Shown here piece by piece: positions 19,864-28,353 of a stretch of 64,000 nucleotides of DNA. The translations under genes and the position numbers were made by a program. Where the stretch lies: assembly GCF_020515695.1 (NCBI RefSeq), contig NZ_JAIWJA010000015.1, positions 1 to 64,000 on the forward strand, in the 5' to 3' direction. Positions within the stretch are counted from its first letter, which is position 1. The number at the start of each line of letters is the position of its first letter. This stretch comes from Pseudomonas sp. MWU16-30317. Lineage in GTDB: Bacteria; Pseudomonadota; Gammaproteobacteria; Pseudomonadales; Pseudomonadaceae. The notes below the pieces were generated by a model. The model saw nothing but the letters and a program-made list of their open reading frames with translations. It had not been told where the DNA came from and made no database searches.

Positions 19864-20631
19864 GTGACCAAGACCACCCTGTTCGACCTCGACGGCAAGA
19901 TCGCTTTCGTTTCCGGCGCCAGCCGCGGTATTGGTGAAGCCATCGCGCGCCTGCTGGCCCGGCAAGGCGCCCATGTGATCGTCTCGAGCCGCAAGCTGGA
20001 AGGCTGCCAGGCGGTCGCGGATGCGATCGTTGCCGACGGAGGCAAGGCCACGGCCATGGCCTGTCATATCGGCGAGATGACGCAGATCGAGGCAGTGTTC
20101 GCGGCAGTGGCCGAGCAGTTCGGGCGCCTGGATATCCTGGTCAACAACGCCGCGACCAATCCGCAATTCGGCCATGTGCTCGATACTGACCTGGCGGCGT
20201 TCCAGAAGACGCTGGACGTGAATATCCGTGGCTACTTCTTCATGTCGGTGGCGGCTGGCAAGCTGATGCGCGGGCATGGCGGCGGCAGCATCATCAACGT
20301 GGCGTCGATCAACGGGGTCACGCCGGGGCATTTCCAGGGGGTGTATTCGATCACCAAGGCGGCGGTGATCAACATGACCAAGGTATTCGCCAAGGAGTGC
20401 GCGCCCCTGGGGATCCGCTGCAATGCACTGCTGCCCGGGATCACCGACACGCGTTTCGCCTCGGCGCTGGTCAATAACGAGGCGATCCTCAAGACGGCCA
20501 TGGTGCAGATCCCGCTCAAGCGGGTAGCCCAGCCCGAAGAGATGGCCGGGGCGGTGTTGTACCTGGCCAGCGATGCGTCGAGCTATACCACGGGTACGGC
20601 GATCAATGTGGATGGCGGGTTTCTGGCTTGA
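19864..20631 (+). CDS. SDR family oxidoreductase
   Basis: Classical short-chain dehydrogenase, 255 residues from the GTG at 19864 (AAGGAC nine bases before). Cofactor motif SGASRGIGEA at about 17-26, NNAA at 95-98, and the catalytic S148, Y161, K165 (YSITK). The C-terminal GTAINVDGGFLA is typical. The open frame extends upstream, but without a better start. It follows the phosphotransferase on the same strand, as in 4-hydroxyacid catabolic loci; substrate not determinable. Confidence 0.85.
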   Translation: MTKTTLFDLDGKIAFVSGASRGIGEAIARLLARQGAHVIVSSRKLEGCQAVADAIVADGGKATAMACHIGEMTQIEAVFAAVAEQFGRLDILVNNAATNPQFGHVLDTDLAAFQKTLDVNIRGYFFMSVAAGKLMRGHGGGSIINVASINGVTPGHFQGVYSITKAAVINMTKVFAKECAPLGIRCNALLPGITDTRFASALVNNEAILKTAMVQIPLKRVAQPEEMAGAVLYLASDASSYTTGTAINVDGGFLA

Positions 20632-20674
20632 GATCCCGCCCTGGCAACATAAAACCACCCGACCCTCACCAGCA

Positions 20675-20703
20675 TGGATCGCCCCTGAATCCCTAGGTAC
20701 AAT
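20675..20703 (+). promoter_or_regulatory. Possible sigma70 promoter for the TauE/SafE gene
   Basis: TGGATC (20675-20680), 17-bp spacer, TACAAT (20698-20703). The -10 matches well, the -35 poorly. It lies 57 bp upstream of the ATG. Confidence 0.35.
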
Positions 20704-20759
20704 GCCGGCTTTCGCGGTGCACCATTGGCGCCGCATCCCTGCCCAGCAAGTTGCCTTCC

Positions 20760-21539
20760 ATGCCCTTCGAACTCAGCGTCAGCCTTACCACCCTCGGGAT
20801 ACTCGCGGTTGTAGCCTTCGTGGCCGGATTCATCGATGCCATCGCCGGCGGCGGCGGTCTGCTGACCACCCCGGCGTTGCTCACCGCCGGCCTGCCGCCG
20901 CACCTGGTACTGGGCACCAACAAGCTCAGTTCGACCTTCGGCTCGGCCACCGCCGGTTTCACCTTCTACCGGCGCAAGCTGTTCCATCCGCGGCAATGGA
21001 CCCACGCCCTGATCTGCACCGCCATCGGCGCGCTGGTCGGCGCTGTGGTCGCCCATTACCTGCCTGCCGAATGGCTGAACAAGATGCTCCCGGTGATCGT
21101 CTTCGGGTGCGGCCTGTACCTGCTGTTCGGCGGCACGCCCAAGGCGCCGCTGGACGTCGACGTACCGATCCGCAAAAAATGGCAATCGCCGCAGGGCTTC
21201 ACACTGGGTTTCTATGACGGCGTCGCCGGGCCGGGGACTGGCGCGTTCTGGACGGTGAGCACGCTCTTGCTCTATCCGATCGACCTGGTCAAGGCCAGCG
21301 GTGTGGCGCGCAGCATGAACTTCGTCAGTAACGCTGCGGCACTCATGGTGTTCGTCATCAACGGCCAGGTGGACTGGTTGATCGGCCTGTGCATGGGCAC
21401 CTGCGTGATGATCGGCGCGTTCTTCGGCGCACGCACGGCCATCGGCGGCGGGGCCAAGTTCATTCGGCCGGTGTTCATCAGCGTGGTGCTGGCACTGACC
21501 GTGCGCCTGGCCTGGCAGCACTGGTTCGGCCAGGCGTGA
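20760..21539 (+). CDS. TSUP-family permease (TauE/SafE, DUF81)
   Basis: Inner-membrane protein of about 259 residues with eight hydrophobic segments in two repeats, the size and pattern of the sulfite exporter TauE/SafE family. GFIDAIAGGGGLLTTPALL near residue 24 and GFYDGVAGPGTGAFWTVSTL near 147 are the duplicated family motifs. Family members move sulfur-containing anions or organic acids across the membrane; the substrate here is unknown. ATG 20760 is preferred over an in-frame TTG at 20751. Independent of the SDR before it. Confidence 0.85.
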   Translation: MPFELSVSLTTLGILAVVAFVAGFIDAIAGGGGLLTTPALLTAGLPPHLVLGTNKLSSTFGSATAGFTFYRRKLFHPRQWTHALICTAIGALVGAVVAHYLPAEWLNKMLPVIVFGCGLYLLFGGTPKAPLDVDVPIRKKWQSPQGFTLGFYDGVAGPGTGAFWTVSTLLLYPIDLVKASGVARSMNFVSNAAALMVFVINGQVDWLIGLCMGTCVMIGAFFGARTAIGGGAKFIRPVFISVVLALTVRLAWQHWFGQA

Positions 21540-21587
21540 ATACCAGCTTGAACCGGGGGCATGGTGTCCCCCTCATAGCATGGGGTT

Positions 21588-22997
21588 TCAATCCGATGTG
21601 ACCGTTCTGGCGGCACGCACCGCGGTGACGATTCCCGCCAGCGGCGCGAAGGCAAACAGCCCGAACAGCCACATCGCCGCAGCGCTGATACCTTGCGCAT
21701 CGCCTGGATCGCCGAGCCCCGCCAGATTGACGATCATCCCCGCAAAGGCCGCACCCAACGCCGTCGCGAACAGTTGCACGGTGGTGATCGATGCGCCCGC
21801 GCAGTCCTGATCCCGCACCGGTGTCACCACCAGCACCTGCGTCAACAGGTGCGGCCAGCCCAGCCCGATTCCGAAGCCGACCAGCCCCAGGCCCACGCAG
21901 ATCAACGTCAGTGCTTGTCCGGACTCATCGCCCGAACGCGGCATGCTCAACGCCAGCAACAGCATGCCCAGGAGCACGAGCACTGGCCCGTTGATGATCG
22001 CCAAGCGAACGCCACGCGCCTTCCAGCCCGAACTCAGGACTTCCGACACCGTCCATCCTGCCGCCATCAAGGCTGCGATGTAGCCGCTGATCAAAGGTGT
22101 TTGCCCGTGCAGCTTTTGCAGGAAATACGGCACAAAGGTCTCGCTGGTCATGCCAACCACCAAGAGCCCCATGGTGAGGTACAGGGCAAGCAAAGGCGAG
22201 CGCAAGCTCAGTGCCGAAGCCGGCAGCAGGCGTACCACCGCACGACGCTCCAAACGCACCAGCATGGACATCAGCGCCGAAGCGACGACCACACCGCTGG
22301 CATTCCAGATTGGATCGACCGAAGCACTGCCCGCACTCACCACCAGCACCGCGCCGACCAACAACAGGAGTTGCGGCATCGCGACGGGATTGGCATCGCC
22401 CTCGGCCTTGGCTTTTTCTGGCAGGAGCTTCCACACCAGCACGCCATACACCGCTGTGACCGGCACCAAAAACCCGAAAGCCCAGCGCCACGCCTGCAGT
22501 TCGGCGAACACCCCGCCGATGGCTGGCCCCAAGAGCGTCGCCAGGCCCCACATCGCCGAGACCAGGGCCATGGCTCGCGGCCAGAGCCGCTCCGGCAGGA
22601 CCACATTGATCATCGAATAACTCAGCGCAAATAAAAATCCCCCGCCCAGCCCCTGGATCGCCCTGCCCGTCAGCATCACCAGCATATTCGGCGCCAGCGC
22701 ACAGGTCGCGCTGCCGAGCATAAACGCCAGTGCGGCCACCGCGTAGGCGCCCTTTGAGCCATGACGCCCGAGCAGCCGAGTGGTCAAGGCCGAACCGAGG
22801 ATCGAAGCGACAACGAACAGTGTGGTGTTCCATGAATAGAGATTCAGGCCACCAATATCCGCGACCACCGATGGCAACACCGTGGTCGCGATATAGATAT
22901 TGATGGCGTGCAATGCCACGCCACCGGCCAAAGCAGCCGAACACGCGGCGTTCCGGCCGCGCAACAATTGCGCCCATGTTCCTTGTACCGTCGACAT
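21588..22997 (-). CDS. MFS transporter (drug:H+ antiporter type)
   Basis: 469-residue inner-membrane transporter with about 14 hydrophobic segments. Motif A is degenerate (TTRLLGRHGSKGAY near residue 75) and motif C-like ALVSAMWGLATLLGPAIGGV lies near 140, which places it with DHA-type exporters. Start at ATG 22997 after GGGAGG. It is divergent from a SufR-like regulator across about 100 AT-rich bases, so the pair is probably regulator and target. Substrate unknown. Confidence 0.8.
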   Translation of the reverse strand: MSTVQGTWAQLLRGRNAACSAALAGGVALHAINIYIATTVLPSVVADIGGLNLYSWNTTLFVVASILGSALTTRLLGRHGSKGAYAVAALAFMLGSATCALAPNMLVMLTGRAIQGLGGGFLFALSYSMINVVLPERLWPRAMALVSAMWGLATLLGPAIGGVFAELQAWRWAFGFLVPVTAVYGVLVWKLLPEKAKAEGDANPVAMPQLLLLVGAVLVVSAGSASVDPIWNASGVVVASALMSMLVRLERRAVVRLLPASALSLRSPLLALYLTMGLLVVGMTSETFVPYFLQKLHGQTPLISGYIAALMAAGWTVSEVLSSGWKARGVRLAIINGPVLVLLGMLLLALSMPRSGDESGQALTLICVGLGLVGFGIGLGWPHLLTQVLVVTPVRDQDCAGASITTVQLFATALGAAFAGMIVNLAGLGDPGDAQGISAAAMWLFGLFAFAPLAGIVTAVRAARTVTSD

Positions 22998-23102
22998 AGT
23001 GCCTCCCAGGCTGGCGGTGCGCGAAGTTGCCAACAGGCTGGCAATCGCTTATTTTGTTTTACAAAGAATTTACTTTTTTTATTCTTCGAGTGAGCACCTC
23101 AT

Positions 23103-23747
23103 TTGTCAAGAGAAAGCTTGGAAAATCCCCCTGGGTCTACCGCAGACCGCCTGCTGTGGCTGTTGAAGACGCGCGGCCCACAGCAAGCGGTAGAGGCCGG
23201 CCAGGCGCTGGGCATGACCAGCGAGGCGGCACGCCAACAATTCGTCAAGCTGGGAGGCAGCGGCCTGGTCGAGGCTTATTCGCAACCCCGTGGCGTGGGG
23301 CGGCCGATACAGCTCTGGCAGCTGACCGGCAAAGGCCACAGCCGCTTTCCCGACAGCCACGGCGATTTGACCGTGCAGTTGCTCGACGCGGTGCGGGAAA
23401 CGTTCGGTGAAAATGCGATAGATCGGTTGATCGAGGTGCGTGAACAGCGCAATGGCGAAAACTATGCGCTGGCCATGGCGGATGCAACGAACCTCGAGGA
23501 CAAAGTCAGAAGCCTCAGCGAAGTGCGCAGCCGGGAAGGTTATATGGCGGAATATGCTGCCACGCAGGACGGTGCCTTCCTGCTGATCGAGAACCACTGC
23601 CCGATCTGCGCGGCCGCCAGTGCCTGCCAGAATTTTTGCCGCTCAGAGTTGCAGCTGTTCGAACAAGTGCTCGGCGCGCGCGTGGAGCGTGTCGAGCATC
23701 TGCTGACGGATTCGCGGCGGTGTGTGTATCGCGTCAGTGAGTTGTGA
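23103..23747 (+). CDS. SufR-like Fe-S transcriptional regulator
   Basis: About 214 residues. An N-terminal winged helix (about 12-75; LLWLLKTRGPQQAVEAGQAL, then GRPIQLWQLT) is followed by a C-terminal domain with four cysteines in NHCPICAAASACQNFC (about residues 166-180), a pattern like the Fe-S ligands of SufR. It therefore probably senses iron-sulfur clusters or redox state. There is no ATG start: TTG 23103 is used here, and TTG 23118 with AGAGAAAG before it is an alternative that removes five residues. Divergent from the MFS exporter; no suf genes nearby. Confidence 0.7.
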   Translation: MSRESLENPPGSTADRLLWLLKTRGPQQAVEAGQALGMTSEAARQQFVKLGGSGLVEAYSQPRGVGRPIQLWQLTGKGHSRFPDSHGDLTVQLLDAVRETFGENAIDRLIEVREQRNGENYALAMADATNLEDKVRSLSEVRSREGYMAEYAATQDGAFLLIENHCPICAAASACQNFCRSELQLFEQVLGARVERVEHLLTDSRRCVYRVSEL

Positions 23748-23812
23748 CCAAGGATGTGGGTGCGCTCGAGGGCCCCTCCGCCGCCGAAGGGGCCATCAGG
23801 TGTGCGCGACAA

Positions 23813-24643
23813 TTATCCTGGCATCGTCGGCTCTGGCAAACCGAGGCGCTGAGCAACGTACAGGTCGATCAGATACCGTGCGATCGACCGCGACATCGGC
23901 AGCGGTGGCAGCGCATCCACCCGAAACCACTGGGCATCTTCGATCTCGTCGGCCTGAGGCACGATATCGCCTGCGGCGTACTCGGCATGAAAGCCCAGCA
24001 TCATCGAATGCGGGAACGGCCAGCACTGGCTGCCCACATAGCGAATATTCTTCACCTCGAGCTGCACTTCCTCGAACACCTCGCGCACCACGCACTCTTC
24101 AGCCGACTCGCCCGGCTCGGCGAAACCGGCCAAGGTGCTGTAGACCCCGGTGACGAAACGCGGTGAGCGGGCCAGGAGGATTTCGTCCCCGCGCGTGATC
24201 AGCACGATCATGCTCGGCGAGATCCGCGGATACGCCCGCAGATCACAAGCCTCGCAATGCATGGCACGCTCACGCGGCACCTGCACGTTCGCCGCGCCGC
24301 AACGGCCACAGAAGCGGTGCTCGTTGGCCCAGGTGGCAATCTGCGCGGCATAGGCGAGCACCCGGTAATGGGCGAAGTCGTCATTGAGCATGAACGCGCG
24401 CAGGCCCTGCCATTGACCGCCGGGCAGTTGCGCCGCGCCATCGAGCACCAGCAAATACACCGGTTCGCCGTCGAAATGGCCGATGCCGTGTTCGAACGCC
24501 AGTGGCAGATCGAGGCCCTTGACCCATTCACGAGAGAACAGCACGCCGTTATCGTCGAAGGCGAAGCCTTGCTTGCTGAACACCACGGCCAGGCCGCCGC
24601 GGGTTTGAGTATCCAGTACCGAAGTGATCCATCGTTGCGACAT
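23813..24643 (-). CDS. nudC: NAD(+)/NADH pyrophosphatase (deNADding enzyme) NudC
   Basis: Nudix hydrolase of 276 residues that cleaves NAD(H) and can remove NAD caps from RNA. It has the NudC zinc site (CGRCG near residue 112 and CEAC near 130), the Nudix box GFAEPGESAEEC...REVFEE near 174-196, and the NudC-specific SQxWPFPHS motif near 205. Two details differ from E. coli: the proline of SQPWPFP is cysteine, and the glycine late in the Nudix box is glutamine. Starts at ATG 24643 or the adjacent GTG 24646, both after AAGGAA. Cytosolic, monocistronic. Confidence 0.9.
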   Translation of the reverse strand: MSQRWITSVLDTQTRGGLAVVFSKQGFAFDDNGVLFSREWVKGLDLPLAFEHGIGHFDGEPVYLLVLDGAAQLPGGQWQGLRAFMLNDDFAHYRVLAYAAQIATWANEHRFCGRCGAANVQVPRERAMHCEACDLRAYPRISPSMIVLITRGDEILLARSPRFVTGVYSTLAGFAEPGESAEECVVREVFEEVQLEVKNIRYVGSQCWPFPHSMMLGFHAEYAAGDIVPQADEIEDAQWFRVDALPPLPMSRSIARYLIDLYVAQRLGLPEPTMPG

Positions 24644-24680
24644 CACGGAAATTCCTTGGTTTTGGCACCGGTCCGCCGGA

Positions 24681-25493
24681 TCAGTCGTCGAAGACTGGCG
24701 TCTGTGCGCTCATGCTGGCCGCCATGGCCACGCGCAGGTCATGGGATTGCAGCATCGCGGCGTTCCAGGTGGAGATGTATTCGAGGCCGTCATCGATACG
24801 ATGATCGCGCATGTAGCTGATCATGCGTTTGGTGCCGGCCACGGCTATCGGTGATTTTGCGGCAATTTGCCCGGCGATGGCAAAGACCCCTTTGTGCAGA
24901 GCCTCGATATTTTCGTACGTACGATTGACCAAGCCTATGCGCAGTGCTTCTTCATGCTCCACCGTGCGCCCAGTGTAGGCCAGTTCGCGCAGCAGGCCGT
25001 CGCCGATGATCCGCGGCAGGCGTTGCAGGGTGCCGACGTCGGCGGCCATGCCCATGTCGATTTCCTTGATGGAAAACTGCGCGTCCTCGCTGCAATAGCG
25101 CATGTCGCAGGCGGCGATCAGATCGATGGCGCCACCGATGCAATAGCCTTGCACCGCAGCCAGCACCGGTTTGCGGCACTGGTCGACGGCATTGAACGAG
25201 CCTTGCATTTGCAGGATCTTGCGCCGCAGCAGCCGCGCATTGCGGCCCACGTCCTTGCCCAGTTCGCTGGCCACCGAGGCCAGCAGCGCCAGGTCGATGC
25301 CGGCGCTGAAGTGCTTGCCGGCACCGCTGAGCACCACCACGCGCACGGCATCGGTGTCATCGATCCACTGGAATATCTCGACGATCTCGCGCCAAAAGTC
25401 CGCGTTCATGGCGTTGGCCTTGGCCGCTCGGTTGATCTGCACATGGGCGATACCGGCATCCAGGGCGACGGTGAAGGCTTGGTAATCGGTCAT
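24681..25493 (-). CDS. Crotonase family: delta(3,5)-delta(2,4)-dienoyl-CoA isomerase-like
   Basis: 270-residue crotonase. The oxyanion-hole segments HFSAGIDL (61-68) and CIGGAIDLIAACDMRYC (118-134) are present, and KEIDMGMAADVGTLQRLP (143-160) carries E144 and D152, spaced exactly as the catalytic Glu/Asp of mammalian ECH1. That makes dienoyl-CoA isomerisation in beta-oxidation of unsaturated fatty acids more likely than simple hydration. Often annotated only as enoyl-CoA hydratase. Stands alone, 34 bp from nudC on the same strand. Confidence 0.85.
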   Translation of the reverse strand: MTDYQAFTVALDAGIAHVQINRAAKANAMNADFWREIVEIFQWIDDTDAVRVVVLSGAGKHFSAGIDLALLASVASELGKDVGRNARLLRRKILQMQGSFNAVDQCRKPVLAAVQGYCIGGAIDLIAACDMRYCSEDAQFSIKEIDMGMAADVGTLQRLPRIIGDGLLRELAYTGRTVEHEEALRIGLVNRTYENIEALHKGVFAIAGQIAAKSPIAVAGTKRMISYMRDHRIDDGLEYISTWNAAMLQSHDLRVAMAASMSAQTPVFDD

Positions 25494-25603
25494 GGGGGCG
25501 TCCTGACAGTTTTTGGATGGGCAGGACTATAGCAAGGGTGGGTGATGGGAGATGTGCCAAAGGATGGGGCTTTGTGGTGCCGCGGGGCTGAAAGCGCACC
25601 CTC

Positions 25604-25660
25604 GCTCCCACAGGCTCATACACCTGTGGGAGCAAAGCTTGCTCGCAAAGAGGCCCGCAT
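25604..25660. repeat. Paired REP element
   Basis: GCTCCCACAGG (25604-25614) and CCTGTGGGAGC (25623-25633) form a perfect 11-bp inverted repeat with an 8-nt loop, and GCAAAGCTTGCTCGC follows to about 25650, the core of a common Pseudomonas REP. Lies between two minus-strand genes, just beyond the GH15 stop. Confidence 0.8.
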
Positions 25661-25676
25661 TGACACCGCTAACCCA

Positions 25677-27467
25677 TCAAGCACTCTGCGCGCGCGTCTG
25701 CGCCGGCGCATGGGCACGGTGCAGATTGAGCGCAGTATTGATAATGCCGATATGGCTGAACGCCTGGGGGAAGTTGCCGAGCATGCGCTTGCCCAGGTGG
25801 TCGTACTGCTCGGCCAGCAAGCCGACATCGTTGCACAATCCCGCCAGGCGCTCGAACAGCGCCTCGGCATCGTCATCCCGGCCTAGCAACACGTAGACAT
25901 CCGCCAGCCAGAACGAACAGACCAGAAAGGTCCCCTCCCCCGGCGTCAACCCGTCGTCCACCTCGTGCGACTCGTAACGCAACAGCAAGCCATCGCGCAG
26001 CAAGCGCTTCTCGATGGCGGCTACCGTAGCGACGAAACGGGGATCGTCGGCCGGCAGAAAGCCGGTCAAGGCAATCTGCAACAGGCTCGCGTCGACATCC
26101 TCGGCGCCGAACGACTGCACGAAGTAGCCCAGCTCGGCGTTGAAGCCCTTCTCGCACACCTCCCGGTGAATCTGCTCGGCCACCGCCCGGTAACGGGCCT
26201 GCAACGGGGGGTCGATACCTTCGGCCACGTTGGCGGCGCGATCGAACGCCACCCAGGCCATGACCTTGGAATGGGTAAAGTGCCGCGGCTCGGAGCGAAT
26301 TTCCCAGATGCCTTCATCCGGCTGCTGCCAGATCTTCTCCAGAAACGGCATGATCAAGCGCGACACCGAGGTACTGCGCGGGTGACGTGGCAGCCCGTTG
26401 CGCAACGCCTGGCTCATGGCATCCGCGACCTCGCCGTAGACATCGAGCTGGGTCTGCGTCGCAGCGGCGTTACCGATGCGCACCGGCGTCGAACCTTCAT
26501 AGCCCCTGAGCCAGGGCAAGGTGCTCTCCGGCAACCGCCGCTCGCCGCCCAGGCCGTACATGATCTGCATCTGCTCGGGATTACCGGCCACCGAGCGCAG
26601 CAGCCATTCGCGCCAGGCACTGGCTTCTTCGTAATAGCCCAGATTCATGAACGCCAGCAAGGTCATGGTCGCGTCGCGCAGCCAGCAGTACCGATAGTCC
26701 CAGTTGCGCTCACCGCCCAGACGCTCCGGCAGCGAGGTGGTGATGGCCGCGACCATGCCGCCAGTAGGCTCGTAGGTCATGGCCTTGAGAGTGATCAGCG
26801 AGCGCTTGACCAGCTCGCTCCATCGTCCCACCGGCGGGCAGCGATCGGAGAACGCCAACCAGTAACGCTCGGTACTCTCCAGCGCCTGCTCGCCATCGAA
26901 GCCGGCCTGCACTGGCGTGTTCGAGCTTTGATGCGACAAGCGAAAAACCTTGCGCTCCCCGGCCTTGACCACGAAGCGACTCCCGGTGTGATGGTCACGC
27001 GCCTGCAACGCCGTGGCGCTGCGCATCACCAGCATCTCCGGGCCTGCCACAGCGGTCAGCGTCAGCGGGCTGATTTTTTCGACCCAGGGTACGCTGCTGC
27101 CGTAGTCGAAGCGCATGACCAGGTCCATTTCGAAATCCACTTCGCCGTGCAGGCCGTGAACGATGCGCAACACGCTGGCCGGCTGGTCGATGGGCATGCA
27201 GTCGATCAGCACGGCGGTGCCGGTGTCGGTCTCGAAGGTGGTTTCAAGGATCATGGTGCCGTCGCGGTAGCGCCGCGTGACCTTGGCATCCGGACTCACC
27301 GGGCCGATGCGCCAGCGGCCATTGTCGCTGTCGCCCAGCAAGGCGGCGAAACAGGCGGGGGCGTCAAAGCGGGGGAAACACAACCAGTCCAGCGAGCCGT
27401 TCTTGTCGACCAGCGCGGCAGTCCTGCAGTTGCCGAGCACAGCGTAGTCTTCGATCAAAGCAGTCAT
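25677..27467 (-). CDS. Glycoside hydrolase family 15 protein (glucoamylase/trehalase-like)
   Basis: 596-residue cytosolic GH15 enzyme (no signal peptide). N-terminal beta-sandwich (about 1-220) and (alpha/alpha)6 catalytic barrel (about 225-595). Expected catalytic glutamates lie in GIWE (E389) and in GEGTFLVCSFWL (E511); RNWDYRYCWLRDA near 255 is a family signature. This subfamily includes glucoamylases and the GH15 trehalases of actinobacteria and archaea, so it releases glucose from maltodextrin or trehalose. ATG 27467 follows AGGA. Last gene of a probable gnd-zwf-HAD-GH15 operon, 58 bp after the HAD gene. Confidence 0.85.
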   Translation of the reverse strand: MTALIEDYAVLGNCRTAALVDKNGSLDWLCFPRFDAPACFAALLGDSDNGRWRIGPVSPDAKVTRRYRDGTMILETTFETDTGTAVLIDCMPIDQPASVLRIVHGLHGEVDFEMDLVMRFDYGSSVPWVEKISPLTLTAVAGPEMLVMRSATALQARDHHTGSRFVVKAGERKVFRLSHQSSNTPVQAGFDGEQALESTERYWLAFSDRCPPVGRWSELVKRSLITLKAMTYEPTGGMVAAITTSLPERLGGERNWDYRYCWLRDATMTLLAFMNLGYYEEASAWREWLLRSVAGNPEQMQIMYGLGGERRLPESTLPWLRGYEGSTPVRIGNAAATQTQLDVYGEVADAMSQALRNGLPRHPRSTSVSRLIMPFLEKIWQQPDEGIWEIRSEPRHFTHSKVMAWVAFDRAANVAEGIDPPLQARYRAVAEQIHREVCEKGFNAELGYFVQSFGAEDVDASLLQIALTGFLPADDPRFVATVAAIEKRLLRDGLLLRYESHEVDDGLTPGEGTFLVCSFWLADVYVLLGRDDDAEALFERLAGLCNDVGLLAEQYDHLGKRMLGNFPQAFSHIGIINTALNLHRAHAPAQTRAQSA

Positions 27468-27525
27468 GGTGGTCCTCAGCGTGGGGGAAGCACACCCCGT
27501 CGCCGAATCCCCAGGGAGCGAGGGA

Positions 27526-28353
27526 TCAGGCGCGTGGCAGAATGAATTCCTGAATGGCCCGCACGACCCCGTCATCGGCATTGCTGTCGGTCACGGCATC
27601 GGCCTGGCGCTGAACGTCCGGGTGGGCCTGGCCCATGGCGACGGCAAACCCGGCGCGCTTGAACATCGGTACATCGTTGGCGCCATCGCCAATTGCGGCG
27701 GTCTGCGCCAACGGGATGTGCAAGTATTCGGCGAGATTGGCCAGCGCATCGCCCTTGTTGGCCGCCAGCGCGGTGACGTCCAGATAATATTGCTGCGAGC
27801 GCGATGCCAGCGCCTGGCCTTCGATCAGCGGCAGCAGTTGCTTCTCGAGCTCGATGAGCAGCGCGAAGTCGTCTGTGGTGGCGACGATCTTGTCGATACG
27901 CTCCAGGTACGGGGCGAAATCATCGACCAAGGTCGGACCATAACCGAGCGCGTGCAGCTCGGTATCGAAATAGGCGCCACTGCGGTCACGGGCCAGCCAG
28001 TGATCGTCCGCGAACACCCAGATGGTCACCGGGTGCTCGGCAAACAATTGCAAAGCGGTATGCACGGCGGCAGGCTCGACGCAGTGGCGTTGCAGTACCG
28101 TACCATCGACGGCGCAGAGGTTGCCGCCGTTGAAGGCCATGGTCGGGACATCGATGCCCAGCTGCTCGACCTGCTTGCGCATGGCTCGCGGTGGGCGGGC
28201 ACTGGCCAGGCTGAAGTGCACCCCGGCCTGTTGCAGTTGCGCGACGGCAGCGATCACGCCAGGCGAAAGGCTGTGGTCGGGCAACAGCAGGGTGCCGTCC
28301 ATGTCGCTGAGCATAAGCCTTATGCCAGCCCTGCCGGCCTCCTCCGCACTCAT
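27526..28353 (-). CDS. HAD-superfamily hydrolase, Cof type (IIB)
   Basis: 275-residue cytosolic phosphatase. Motif I DMDGT near residue 17 gives the nucleophile aspartate, motif II is SARP near 50, motif III lysine near 215 and motif IV GDGANDVPMF near 228. The large IIB cap lies between motifs II and III. Cof-type enzymes dephosphorylate sugar or nucleotide phosphates. The start overlaps the zwf stop (ATGA), so it is translated with zwf; a sugar-phosphate substrate is inference. Confidence 0.85.
   Translation of the reverse strand: MSAEEAGRAGIRLMLSDMDGTLLLPDHSLSPGVIAAVAQLQQAGVHFSLASARPPRAMRKQVEQLGIDVPTMAFNGGNLCAVDGTVLQRHCVEPAAVHTALQLFAEHPVTIWVFADDHWLARDRSGAYFDTELHALGYGPTLVDDFAPYLERIDKIVATTDDFALLIELEKQLLPLIEGQALASRSQQYYLDVTALAANKGDALANLAEYLHIPLAQTAAIGDGANDVPMFKRAGFAVAMGQAHPDVQRQADAVTDSNADDGVVRAIQEFILPRA

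Noticed and set aside
25494..25676. Possible small gene or CRISPR-like repeat
   Set aside because: The repeats are a REP inverted pair; no regular spacer-repeat array is present here or elsewhere in the window.
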